Positions 25,060 to 32,171 of a stretch of DNA of 64,000 nt are shown here, one piece after another. A program made the position numbers and the translations under genes. The notes below the pieces were generated by a model, which saw nothing but the letters and a program-made list of their open reading frames with translations, ran no database searches and was not told the origin of the DNA. Within the stretch, counting starts at the first letter, position 1, and every line of letters begins with the position of its first letter. The stretch is from a virus. Location: positions 1 through 64,000 of the IMG/VR virus record IMGVR_UViG_3300035670_000033. One strand, 5' to 3'.

Positions 25060-25743
25060 ATGGCTGATAAAAATGGCAACGGAATTGTTTACCACCGCTC
25101 AGACTGTGGTGATGATTATGTGAGAATGTATTTTTTTGGTGGCGATGCACCAGGTTCTTGCTGTGACACATGGGGACTCAATAGCCAAGCAATACGGTAC
25201 ATCCACGACCACCCCGAGGAGAATCACAGACTTGAAGACATACTTCATATGGAACTGGAAGCAGTCCTTCCAGTCTTAGAAGAAGGCTGGGAAAGAGTAG
25301 AGGAAGGCGTAGTAGATGCATACAAATGGGTTGATGCAAACGCTTGCAACATAGCAGTAACCGCAGCAATTTCTGCTGGAGTTGTTGCCTTATTTACACC
25401 AGTGCAACCCGAGGGTGCGGCAACATCATCCGCCCTTTCCTTAATGGCACAGCCAGTTCTCTATGTTACGGATATGGCGCTCAAAGCGACAGTTGTGGCA
25501 GGAATGACCAAAATGATAACCGAAGGGTTTTTGCTCATTCCTTACGTAAGCGACAGCATTGACCACACATTGTTGAGCAACATAATTTCAAATTGTTTAG
25601 CCAAGAGTTTAGATTCAGCAGAATTGTGGGCGACACCAGCAGGTGTTGGTATCGCAATCGGTGCGGCATTTGCACCTGTTATTGCAGATTTGATTTGCAA
25701 GAAAACATGCCCAGAGGGATTTACAAAAGCGTTTGGTGCGTAA
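25060..25743 (+). CDS. Hypothetical protein with hydrophobic C-terminal half
   Basis: 227 residues. The N-terminal third is acidic with several Cys (DCGDDYV..GSCCDTWG) and a helix-rich middle. The C-terminal half has hydrophobic segments (NIAVTAAISAGVVALFTP; AGVGIAIGAAFAPVIADLIC) that may insert in membranes. Directly after the lysis membrane proteins. Not recognised. Confidence 0.55.
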   Translation: MADKNGNGIVYHRSDCGDDYVRMYFFGGDAPGSCCDTWGLNSQAIRYIHDHPEENHRLEDILHMELEAVLPVLEEGWERVEEGVVDAYKWVDANACNIAVTAAISAGVVALFTPVQPEGAATSSALSLMAQPVLYVTDMALKATVVAGMTKMITEGFLLIPYVSDSIDHTLLSNIISNCLAKSLDSAELWATPAGVGIAIGAAFAPVIADLICKKTCPEGFTKAFGA

Positions 25744-25745
25744 AA

Positions 25746-25994
25746 TTGAAAGTCTGGATTGATCAAGACTTATGTACTGGCGATGGTCTTTGCGCGGAGA
25801 TAGCCCCAGATGTGTTTCACATGATGCCGGACGGGCTTGCGTATGTGCGCGAAGGGGACAAGATTTATGCGTCCGCTGTGGGGAACCCAGAAGGAGCGGA
25901 AGGAATGGCTTCTTTCGCAGACGAAAGACTTGCTGATGTCATTGAGGCTGCTGAGGAATGTCCTGGGGAATGCATTTTTCTAGACGCAGACTGA
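25746..25994 (+). CDS. Ferredoxin, 3Fe-4S/4Fe-4S type
   Basis: 82 residues from TTG 25746, two bases after the upstream stop. The pattern WIDQDLCTGDGLCAEIAPDV, then DGLAYV and EECPGEC is that of small bacterial ferredoxins that serve cytochrome P450s: C-x5-C and a late CP, with the second cluster Cys replaced by Gly/Asp as in 3Fe-4S types and one extra Cys in CPGEC. It would carry electrons in the cytosol. The partner is unknown; no P450 is present in the window. Confidence 0.75.
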   Translation: MKVWIDQDLCTGDGLCAEIAPDVFHMMPDGLAYVREGDKIYASAVGNPEGAEGMASFADERLADVIEAAEECPGECIFLDAD

Positions 25995-26088
25995 ATGGTA
26001 GAATAGAGGGTAGGAGAGGATCCCCTGCTTTTTGCGTGTAGGAGTGCTGATTCTGTTTTTTGTAGTCTAAACGAACTAGACTTTGCTT

Positions 26089-26424
26089 ATGGTTAATACC
26101 GACGAAGAGATCAAGTGGCATAACGACGGGCACAATATTTCGTTGTTGTTAAACAAAGACAAACTTGAAATCATTGGGGTTTTTTGCCCTAACAAAGGTA
26201 AAGAGGATTCTTTTTGCTCCCACGATGATGTCCCTTGTGTTATAGAACATTTTTTAAACATTTATGGTCTTGAATGCAATGTTGGGGTTGTTAATCCAAG
26301 TGCGGAGATAACTGTTGCGTGGGCTTTCATTGGGGACAGACACAAAGATTTGGGTTCTTGTCAGGTTTGGGTTATTCCAACTGAGGATGAGGCTTTTTCT
26401 GCTTGGATTGCAACGCAAGCATAG
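26089..26424 (+). CDS. Hypothetical protein
   Basis: 111 residues from ATG 26089 (TTG two codons earlier is possible). Mixed alpha/beta, with several Cys and His (FCPNKGKEDSFCSHDDVPC) and a Trp-rich end (VAWAFIGDRHK .. VWVIPTEDEAFSAW). Upstream 95 bases contain TAGAAT at ~25999 and a short repeat GTCTA..TAGAC. Convergent with the minus-strand genes to its right. Confidence 0.55.
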   Translation: MVNTDEEIKWHNDGHNISLLLNKDKLEIIGVFCPNKGKEDSFCSHDDVPCVIEHFLNIYGLECNVGVVNPSAEITVAWAFIGDRHKDLGSCQVWVIPTEDEAFSAWIATQA

Positions 26425-26523
26425 TCAGTCGTCGTCTTCTACTCCTCTGTCACCGCATTCAGGGTTCTCTGGAATGGGTTTGTCGCATGGACATTTATAG
26501 TTTCGTACACCGATTACGACCAT
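26425..26523 (-). CDS. Possible 32-residue Cys-containing peptide
   Basis: Starts two bases after the stop of the upstream gene and encodes YKCPCDKPIPENPECG with an acidic tail. The Cys spacing and position favour a real small protein, but the ribosome site is weak. Confidence 0.35.
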   Translation of the reverse strand: MVVIGVRNYKCPCDKPIPENPECGDRGVEDDD

Positions 26524-26525
26524 AA

Positions 26526-26984
26526 CTATCTTTTTGTTTCTTGAAATCCGAGCGTCAGACCTAACGTTGGTTCTAGTGTTTGGTACCAATTGCCTTTTTT
26601 CATGAGTATTCCTGTTGCTCCTGTTTTCTCGCATGTTCGGGCAGAAAGTTGCTCATATTTGTCTATTATGGTTCTGAAATTATCGGCATGTTTTGTTCGG
26701 GATGGTTCGGCATAGTAGCGCAGTGTTCCGAATTTTTGTTTTATTTGCAAAATGGTGTAGTTCGGGTCAACTGTTAGTAGTTCACTATGACAGTTGGCGA
26801 TAAGTTCTAGCCATCCGTCCTCACAGTCAATTTCGTGGTTCCATCCTTTGGCGAAACTTTTTAGGATGTTTTGTTTTACAACTGTTATATCAACATCTGT
26901 GAAGGTTTCTTCTTCTTTGTGATCCCATGCTGTTGGGGTTTGTTGGACGATTCCGCGGAAGAATTTTTCAATGAGTTTGAACAT
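26526..26984 (-). CDS. Hypothetical phage protein
   Basis: 152 residues. It has ILQIKQKFGTLRYYAEPSR and CEKTGATGILMKKGNWYQTL, a segment that recurs in many phage proteins of unknown role. Acidic N-terminal half. It follows the TauD-like gene by four bases on the same strand, so probably co-transcribed. Confidence 0.6.
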   Translation of the reverse strand: MFKLIEKFFRGIVQQTPTAWDHKEEETFTDVDITVVKQNILKSFAKGWNHEIDCEDGWLELIANCHSELLTVDPNYTILQIKQKFGTLRYYAEPSRTKHADNFRTIIDKYEQLSARTCEKTGATGILMKKGNWYQTLEPTLGLTLGFQETKR

Positions 26985-26988
26985 GTTT

Positions 26989-27759
26989 TTACATTTCGGT
27001 TGTGATGACCATGTGGTCGTCGTAGGTGTATTGGCTTTCTGGTGGTGTTGTGTCTACCACAAGCATTCTCATGAGCCATCTGTCTGTGCCGTCGTATCGG
27101 GCTGTGAATGACTTTCTTCCGTGAACGAGTTTTCTGTTGTCCAATATTAGGACATCTCCTGTTTGTAGGATGATTTCTTTGGTGTGTTTTTTGATTGATG
27201 TGAGCAGTTTGTCTAATGCTTCTTGCGCTTGGAAGGTTTTACCTCTCATAAAATATTCGTCAAAACAGATATGTGTTCCTTCTGTTGTGTCGGTGAGTAT
27301 TGGTAAAAGTATGTTTTTGTTTGGTTCTCCGTGGGTTCTGAAACTTTCATCAATTGATGTGATGAACAACGGTTCTTTTAGGTAGAAGATTGTTTCTTCG
27401 TCTAGGGAGGAGATGATTTCGTCAACAATTGCGAAGGTTGTGGCTGCTTGTAGGTCTTGTCTGAGGCACATGAGCAAAACGTGTGATGGGGCGTATGGGT
27501 GGAATGCTGTTTCTGTGTGTAGTTCTAGGTTTGTTTTTGATGATGACGATATTTGGGTGGATTCGGTTTTTTGTATAGGGAAAATGTGTTGTATGAGTCT
27601 TCCGTTTTGTTCTTGTTTGTATGCGGTTGGGAGACCGTATTTGTATGCGATTCGTTTTAGGGCGTGTTCTGCGTGTTTGATTTCTGGAACTTGGTCTAAG
27701 GACATGGGGGTGGCGGGTATTTCCCCTATGTCTACGCCTTTGAACAGTATCCAACTCAT
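26989..27759 (-). CDS. TauD/CAS-like 2OG-Fe(II) oxygenase
   Basis: 256 residues. The iron site is H81-T-E83 in LELHTETAFHPYAPSH and H213 in NRKLVHGRKSF, with R227 in DRWLMRM binding 2-oxoglutarate. HxE and the NRxxxHGR phrase are typical of the clavaminate synthase-like branch, whose members hydroxylate free or carrier-bound amino acids such as Arg or Asn. A small-molecule target is therefore more likely than for the PKHD enzymes above. Coupled by ATGA to the regulator upstream. Confidence 0.8.
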   Translation of the reverse strand: MSWILFKGVDIGEIPATPMSLDQVPEIKHAEHALKRIAYKYGLPTAYKQEQNGRLIQHIFPIQKTESTQISSSSKTNLELHTETAFHPYAPSHVLLMCLRQDLQAATTFAIVDEIISSLDEETIFYLKEPLFITSIDESFRTHGEPNKNILLPILTDTTEGTHICFDEYFMRGKTFQAQEALDKLLTSIKKHTKEIILQTGDVLILDNRKLVHGRKSFTARYDGTDRWLMRMLVVDTTPPESQYTYDDHMVITTEM

Positions 27760-28199
27760 GGTGATATCACTTTAGACGAGGGGATGGCTTCAAAAAGTGT
27801 GCGTATTAGTCTGCGCAGGTCGGGGTGATATACAGCGTTGTTTAGGTTTATATGGTATTCGTAGCGTCCTTTGACTTTTGTTCTTGCTACAAGCCCGTTT
27901 TTGCTCAATAGAGATATGGCTTTAATGATTGAGGTGTTGGTTACACCCAATGTGGTGGCTAATTCACGGACAGTTAGACCCGGTGTTTGGATCAGATACA
28001 GCAGAACCCTGCCGGGTGGGGTTAAGAGATTGACATTGCTTTTGGGCGTGTAGGCGATGATGTTCTGTTCGTCTAGTTCTTCAAGTATTGATTCAACGAT
28101 TTCTTTTGCTGAAAGGTTTTTTGCTTGGGCGTTTTTGACTACTCGTTCTAGTGGTCCTCGTATTGCATGATCTCTTCTGTTGTCATGATTGGACGCCAT
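27756..28199 (-). CDS. Winged-helix transcriptional regulator
   Basis: 147 residues. Residues ~55-125 form a winged helix-turn-helix (TPPGRVLLYLIQTPGLTVRE, LATTLGVTNTSIIKAISLLS, NGLVARTKVKGRYEYHINL). It is the first gene of a leftward operon with the TauD-like oxygenase. Palindromes upstream (28210-28226) and in the 3' end of this gene suggest autoregulation. It may sense the oxygenase's substrate or act as the phage's switch protein; both are inference. Confidence 0.75.
   Translation of the reverse strand: MASNHDNRRDHAIRGPLERVVKNAQAKNLSAKEIVESILEELDEQNIIAYTPKSNVNLLTPPGRVLLYLIQTPGLTVRELATTLGVTNTSIIKAISLLSKNGLVARTKVKGRYEYHINLNNAVYHPDLRRLIRTLFEAIPSSKVISP
27761..27770. promoter_or_regulatory. 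GTGATATCAC palindrome (candidate operator 2)
   Basis: Exact copy of the 10-bp palindrome found upstream of the regulator gene. It lies at the 3' end of the regulator, one base upstream of the TauD-like gene's start codon. Confidence 0.4.
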
Positions 28200-28209
28200 T
28201 TTGTCAGAT

Positions 28210-28226
28210 TATCACAGTGATATCAC
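28210..28226. promoter_or_regulatory. Overlapping palindromes upstream of regulator (candidate operator 1)
   Basis: TATCAC-A-GTGATA (28210-28222) overlaps GTGATATCAC (28217-28226), ten bases upstream of the regulator's ATG. The sites are placed to repress the leftward operon and possibly the divergent rightward promoter. Confidence 0.5.
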
Positions 28227-28299
28227 GAGTGTTTCTTTTGAAAAACCATTTATGTTTTAATTCTTTACTTTTGTATTTGTTCTTGCCAAATAACAGTGC

Positions 28300-28328
28300 T
28301 TGACACAAGAAGAATAGTGTAGAAATAT
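28300..28328 (+). promoter_or_regulatory. Promoter for the rightward HTH-metallophosphoesterase operon
   Basis: TTGACA at 28300, 17 bases, then AAATAT at 28323. The downstream gene starts at 28355 after AGGAG. The -10 is imperfect; the -35 is consensus. Confidence 0.5.
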
Positions 28329-28354
28329 GTCATACTAGAAAGACAGGAGAACAC

Positions 28355-28651
28355 ATGACTAGTCCAGATAAGTCAAAGAAAGACCTGCTCAGCAAACTTT
28401 CGCAGATGTCTAAAACCGTTAGTGCACCATGCCCAATAGGGAAAATACATAAGCAATTAGACCCCGAAACACAAGTCGCGTTAATGAACGCACTTCAATC
28501 ACCAGCATCAAATTCGCAAATACACCGAGCCCTCATTGACGAAGGTTTCTCTATATCGCGAACAACCATCAACCAAAAACGAGGATGCTTCAGAGAAGGC
28601 GGGCATAAAGAATGCCAATGTTTCCCTAGCAACCTAGGAGCCTCAAAATGA
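28355..28651 (+). CDS. Small HTH protein with Cys/His C-terminus
   Basis: 98 residues. A helix-turn-helix core (VALMNALQSPASNSQIHRAL, then EGFSISRTTINQKR) is followed by HKECQCFP, a possible metal site. Small HTH proteins of this kind often precede the metallophosphoesterase gene in actinophages. ATGA overlap with the next gene. Confidence 0.6.
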   Translation: MTSPDKSKKDLLSKLSQMSKTVSAPCPIGKIHKQLDPETQVALMNALQSPASNSQIHRALIDEGFSISRTTINQKRGCFREGGHKECQCFPSNLGASK

Positions 28652-29856
28652 GCAAACTAAAGAACACGTTGACCGATATCGCCCTAGATGCGGACGGTCA
28701 TCCCAACGGTGATAAAGCATGGGCAACAGTTTCACCAGACGGCGGAGAGTTATCCACAGGGGCGATGCCTACAGAACTAGGCACAGATTGGGATACCGTT
28801 CTGAAAGGATTTGGACTAGATCCAAATATTTTTGAAATAGTAGATGACACAGTAAAAATGTCTAAATGGCAGTCATCTAAACGCCTAGAGAACGGCGACC
28901 GTGACCTTATTTGGCTTTACTCGTATAAGGCTAGATTCCGACGCAAAAGTCTTACAGGTTTAAACGAAGAACAAGTGACTGAGATCCGTAACTATGTTCA
29001 GAAATGGAAGCCTATAAACAAGCCGACCATCACCTCGTCCAAGGAGGCGGGTTCAACTTTGGTGGTTTGTTGGGCAGATCAACAGTTAGGTAAATCTGCT
29101 GGTGGCGGTGTAGATGCGACAGTTGAACGGATTCTTGATAGTTACACAGCAACGATTGAACGGGTTAAAGAACTTCGCAAGATCGGACGCAACATTGAGA
29201 AGATCGCCATTGTGAACATGGGTGACCCTGTGGAAGGGTGCGACGGTAACTATGCGAGCCAATTGTTCACGGTTGAACTTACCCAACGGGAGCAACTCCT
29301 TTTGGCGATAGACCTTTGGTCTCAGGGGATACGACAGTTGGCTTCTTTGGCTGAGGAGTCGGAGTTCATTTCTGTTCTTTGTAACCATGGTGAGTGGATG
29401 CGTCGTAACGGTAAGGCGGTGACTAGTGATTCTGACAATGTTGGTGGGTTTTTGGCTGACACGGTGAAGCGTATTGTTGAAGACCGACCAGAGTTAGATA
29501 AACTACAATGGAAAATACCGCACGACGAAATGGTTGTCACCTCCGTGCTATCAGGTATCAAAGTGGCGTTCCATCATGGTCACAAGATCAGTGGTAAAGA
29601 GGTTGAATGGTTGCGCGGGCAGTCAATCAAGATCCTTCGTGAAGAGGGCAGAGAGCCCGATATTTGGGTTACGGCGCACAGACATCACCTTCAGGTGCAA
29701 GATTTCGGACCTTGGTACCGTTTCCAATGCCCATCTAATGATGGTGGTTCTAAGTGGTATACGGATATGAGTGGTAACTGGTCTACACCGGGAACTCTTA
29801 CTTTCCTTGTTGGTAAGCATGACCCTAAGGGTTGGTCAGATATGGCTGTTCTCTGA
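28648..29856 (+). CDS. Metallophosphoesterase (phage type)
   Basis: 402 residues. Calcineurin-like motifs: VCWADQQLGK (~151), NMGDPVEG (~191), CNHGEW in the GNHE position (~248), FHHGH (~311) and AHRHH (~343). Two metal ions would sit between these residues. Related phage proteins are annotated as DNA repair exonuclease-like or phosphoesterase. N-terminal ~140 residues are a separate region. The last gene before a 45-base gap that holds a GATAAACCTAAAC leader. Confidence 0.7.
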   Translation: MSKLKNTLTDIALDADGHPNGDKAWATVSPDGGELSTGAMPTELGTDWDTVLKGFGLDPNIFEIVDDTVKMSKWQSSKRLENGDRDLIWLYSYKARFRRKSLTGLNEEQVTEIRNYVQKWKPINKPTITSSKEAGSTLVVCWADQQLGKSAGGGVDATVERILDSYTATIERVKELRKIGRNIEKIAIVNMGDPVEGCDGNYASQLFTVELTQREQLLLAIDLWSQGIRQLASLAEESEFISVLCNHGEWMRRNGKAVTSDSDNVGGFLADTVKRIVEDRPELDKLQWKIPHDEMVVTSVLSGIKVAFHHGHKISGKEVEWLRGQSIKILREEGREPDIWVTAHRHHLQVQDFGPWYRFQCPSNDGGSKWYTDMSGNWSTPGTLTFLVGKHDPKGWSDMAVL

Positions 29857-29873
29857 ACCGCAGCGGCGCGTCA

Positions 29874-29895
29874 GATAAACCTAAACGACAAGGAC
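29874..29895 (+). promoter_or_regulatory. GATAAACCTAAAC leader with AAGGA
   Basis: Copy of the leader motif repeated upstream of many genes in this genome, here on the plus strand. AAGGA follows at once and the start codon of the next gene is at 29902. Confidence 0.55.
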
Positions 29896-29901
29896 TTTGA
29901 T

Positions 29902-30186
29902 ATGACATTCACACCAAACTATGTAAGAGACGACATCCAAACATTCTTAGAAACCATAGATCAGGGAGTGCTCCTCGCGGACGGCTTTGAACATGCTTTC
30001 CTAGGAACAACACAACGCATCAACGAACCCCCATTAGCGGTGTACTCGTATCCTCTTATGGCTGAAACCTTAATGCTTCGTGACGGCATGTCTTATGAGG
30101 AAGCCGAAGAATACATAGAGTTCAATGTTGCTGGCGCATGGGTTGGTGAACAAACCCCCATCATTATTCATCCGATAAACCTGTAA
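29902..30186 (+). CDS. Hypothetical phage protein
   Basis: 94 residues, acidic, with helix-rich segments (DDIQTFLETIDQGVLLADGF; YEEAEEYIEFNVAGAWVG). No Cys or membrane segment. Two bases before the Ntn hydrolase gene, so probably translated with it. No family recognised. Confidence 0.6.
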   Translation: MTFTPNYVRDDIQTFLETIDQGVLLADGFEHAFLGTTQRINEPPLAVYSYPLMAETLMLRDGMSYEEAEEYIEFNVAGAWVGEQTPIIIHPINL

Positions 30187-30188
30187 CC

Positions 30189-30812
30189 GTGACAACGATC
30201 GTAGGGATACAAGGAGACGGATACTGTCTCATAGCAGGAGACACCCGTATTACTTCGGTGGATAGCAACGGCATCGGATATCAGATCAACACTTTGAAAC
30301 CCGAAACATCCAAGATAGCGGTAAACGGCAAATATCTGATCGGTACAGCAGGAGACCTAAGAGCAATCAACCTGCTCACCCACACCCTCACACCACCAGT
30401 ATGCCCACCCACCCTAAGAGGCAAAAAACTTGATGAGTTCATCACAAACAAACTGATCCCCTCAATCCGACAAATGTTTGAACAAAACGGTTACACCGTC
30501 AACGAAACCAACACCAACAGCAACAAAGCCGAACATGACTCCGAAATGCTCATAGCAATCAACCAAACCATCTATCTCATAGACGGCGACTACTCATGGT
30601 TCACAGACACCACAGGAATCTATGCCCTCGGCACAGGAGCAGCATACGCCCTCGGAGCCCTACACAACATGCCACCAGCCAAAAACCCTGCCCAAGCCAA
30701 AAAACATGCCCTCAAAGCCCTAGCCACAGCATCCAAATACGACCCCAACACAGGCAACCCATACCACACCCACATCCAACAAACACAACAAAAAACGGAT
30801 AAACCTAAATGA
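30189..30812 (+). CDS. HslV/proteasome-beta-type Ntn hydrolase
   Basis: 207 residues, GTG start. After Met removal the protein begins TTIVGIQGDGYCLIAGDTRI, which is the HslV/proteasome beta start with Thr1 as nucleophile, Asp17 and Arg19. Lys41 in the ETSKIAV segment takes the Lys33 role, GTAGDLRA follows, and IYALGTGAAYALGAL matches the late GSG..A..A region. No propeptide. HslV has ~175 residues; here a ~25-residue polar tail is added. It would form a ring protease or a smaller hydrolase; no unfoldase gene is adjacent. Coupled to WhiB by ATGA. Confidence 0.8.
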   Translation: MTTIVGIQGDGYCLIAGDTRITSVDSNGIGYQINTLKPETSKIAVNGKYLIGTAGDLRAINLLTHTLTPPVCPPTLRGKKLDEFITNKLIPSIRQMFEQNGYTVNETNTNSNKAEHDSEMLIAINQTIYLIDGDYSWFTDTTGIYALGTGAAYALGALHNMPPAKNPAQAKKHALKALATASKYDPNTGNPYHTHIQQTQQKTDKPK

Positions 30813-31123
30813 AACAACAACACCACAACCCCCAAAACGATACACAAACAAAACGCTGGCAAAACCAAGCAGCCTGCCGCGGAAAAACAAACCTCATGTT
30901 CCCCCAACACCACAAAGACATCACCTATATTCTCCAAGCACGAGAAATATGCGCACACTGCACCGTACGCCCACAATGCCTCAAAGAAGCCCTTGAATAC
31001 CACCCCATAGACATGCACGGAGTATGGGCAGGCTTAACAAGCAGACAACTAGCCGCAGAACAAAAACGCCAAGGCATCAAACCAAAACGCCCATCCATCT
31101 CCCAAATGTGGGATCTATCCTAA
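30809..31123 (+). CDS. WhiB-like Fe-S transcription factor
   Basis: 104 residues. Four Cys in WhiB order (AACRG, then EICAHCTVRPQC) bind a 4Fe-4S cluster, followed by the GVWAGLT turn and a basic DNA-binding tail (KRQGIKPKRP). The family is restricted to Actinobacteria and their phages, which supports the host assignment. It probably redirects host sigma-A-dependent transcription. A GATAAACCTAAA leader motif lies at its start (30795-30806). Confidence 0.85.
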   Translation: MKQQHHNPQNDTQTKRWQNQAACRGKTNLMFPQHHKDITYILQAREICAHCTVRPQCLKEALEYHPIDMHGVWAGLTSRQLAAEQKRQGIKPKRPSISQMWDLS

Positions 31124-31450
31124 GCAAACCCCACAAGTATCACAAAAAGAAGACCCCAAAACCTCAACAGGCTTCTTATCACAAGACGGCAAACCACAAG
31201 GCTCCAACCTTCTCTCACCCCGCAAATAAGCCACAACCCCAGACAAAGGCTCAACAGGATCCGAAACCTCCAACAAAGCCCGACCCTCCGCATCCCGAAC
31301 ACCATTCACAAGCAACAAGTTCACAAGTTTCTGAAACGACAACTCCTTCAACACAGCCAAATCCACCAAATCATTCTTCAACCACCCAGGAATCGGAACA
31401 GTCACATACACCGAATCCCCATCACGAGCACGCCTAGGCTCAAACCCCAT
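31115..31450 (-). CDS. Ribbon-helix-helix protein with zinc-ribbon tail
   Basis: 111 residues from ATG 31450; a longer start exists but would fall within the upstream gene. N-terminal RHH-like part (SVYVTVPIPGWLKNDLVDLA .. FQKLVNLLLVNGV) and C-terminal Cys set (CGLPSCD .. FCDTCGVC). Likely a DNA-binding regulator. Its coding strand is unusually GT-rich. Convergent with WhiB, overlapping by nine bases. Confidence 0.55.
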   Translation of the reverse strand: MGFEPRRARDGDSVYVTVPIPGWLKNDLVDLAVLKELSFQKLVNLLLVNGVRDAEGRALLEVSDPVEPLSGVVAYLRGERRLEPCGLPSCDKKPVEVLGSSFCDTCGVCLG

Positions 31451-31625
31451 CAACACCACCCCAATCCCGAACCACCAACATCCCCAAATACTCACCAATA
31501 GACAAATCAAAAGCATCCGCCTGATCAACCATCAAATTCTTGATGTCTGCGTCTATTTTTATGGTTAGGGTTGTTTTTGTGTTTGGTTGTGCGCGGTGTG
31601 GTGGGCGTCCGTGTCGTTTTTTCAT
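31440..31625 (-). CDS. Ribbon-helix-helix protein
   Basis: 61 residues. Basic start, then a CopG/Arc-type RHH core (TTLTIKIDADIKNLMVDQAD followed by LSIGEYLGMLVV). It overlaps the next RHH gene and starts in an ATGA overlap with a small membrane protein gene. Probably a dimeric DNA-binding repressor. No toxin partner is visible beside it. Confidence 0.6.
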   Translation of the reverse strand: MKKRHGRPPHRAQPNTKTTLTIKIDADIKNLMVDQADAFDLSIGEYLGMLVVRDWGGVDGV

Positions 31626-31735
31626 TTTGGTTTGTCTCCGGCTGGTGGGTGTTTGGCATTTTTTCGGGCGATGATGATGCCGAGGAGTGTTCCGTGTGTG
31701 AGTCCGATGATGATGCCGTATATGTATTGGAGCAT
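31622..31735 (-). CDS. Small membrane protein
   Basis: 37 residues. A hydrophobic helix (YIYGIIIGLTHGTLLGIIIA) is followed by a basic tail. ATGA overlap with the following gene and close spacing to the preceding one support it. Function unknown. Confidence 0.5.
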   Translation of the reverse strand: MLQYIYGIIIGLTHGTLLGIIIARKNAKHPPAGDKPK

Positions 31736-31739
31736 TATG

Positions 31740-32171
31740 TTATCCTGTTGTTGTATGTTGGTTGTAGGTTTGTTTGAAGTGTTCTCTGTCTGCGCCTGTG
31801 GTGAGGTTTAGTCCTACTATTCGGATTACTTGTTTAAGTTTTTCTGTGATGTGTGTGTCGGGTTGTGCTGTCCCTGAGTTGACGGTGTCTCGTATGTGGC
31901 AGTAGGTGTTCCATGCTTGTGTGGCGGTGGGTTCTGCGTCGGGTTGGGTTTGTTGCCAGTGTTCATGGACGGATCCTGGGGTGGGCAGGTAGCGTTCTGT
32001 TCTGTTTAGTTTAACTAAGACGGGTTCTAGTTGGTCGTATGGGCAGTCCTGTAGTACGAGATGCCAAGCCCTGTACACAAGTTTCCTCTGATCAGGATCA
32101 TTAGGCAACTCCTTGTTCCACAGCGTGTAAGCAAGATCTACTAGTTTCGTCGTATCGGCTTTACTGCTCAT
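31740..32171 (-). CDS. Putative helicase loader
   Basis: 143 residues. Helical N-terminus (LVDLAYTLWNKELPNDPDQ), then LEPVLVKLNRTERYLPTPGSVHEHWQ. The ...LPTPGxxxEHW phrase and size resemble G39P-like phage helicase loaders. It directly follows (and overlaps) the replisome-organiser-like gene, which fits a two-gene initiation cassette. Assignment rests on context and a short motif. Confidence 0.5.
   Translation of the reverse strand: MSSKADTTKLVDLAYTLWNKELPNDPDQRKLVYRAWHLVLQDCPYDQLEPVLVKLNRTERYLPTPGSVHEHWQQTQPDAEPTATQAWNTYCHIRDTVNSGTAQPDTHITEKLKQVIRIVGLNLTTGADREHFKQTYNQHTTTG

Noticed and set aside
28749-28757. DnaA box TTATCCACA in the metallophosphoesterase gene
   Set aside because: Single copy, inside codons, with no AT-rich flank or partner box.
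31024-31437. Long plus-strand frame rich in Pro, Thr, His, Gln and Lys
   Set aside because: Low-complexity translation of an A/C-rich strand; starts inside the WhiB gene and lies opposite a frame with RHH and CxxC features, which is preferred.
31440-31735. Toxin-antitoxin system with the RHH proteins as antitoxins
   Set aside because: No toxin-like neighbour: adjacent genes are a small membrane protein, another RHH/zinc protein and a helicase loader-like gene. A membrane-type toxin cannot be excluded, but nothing supports it.
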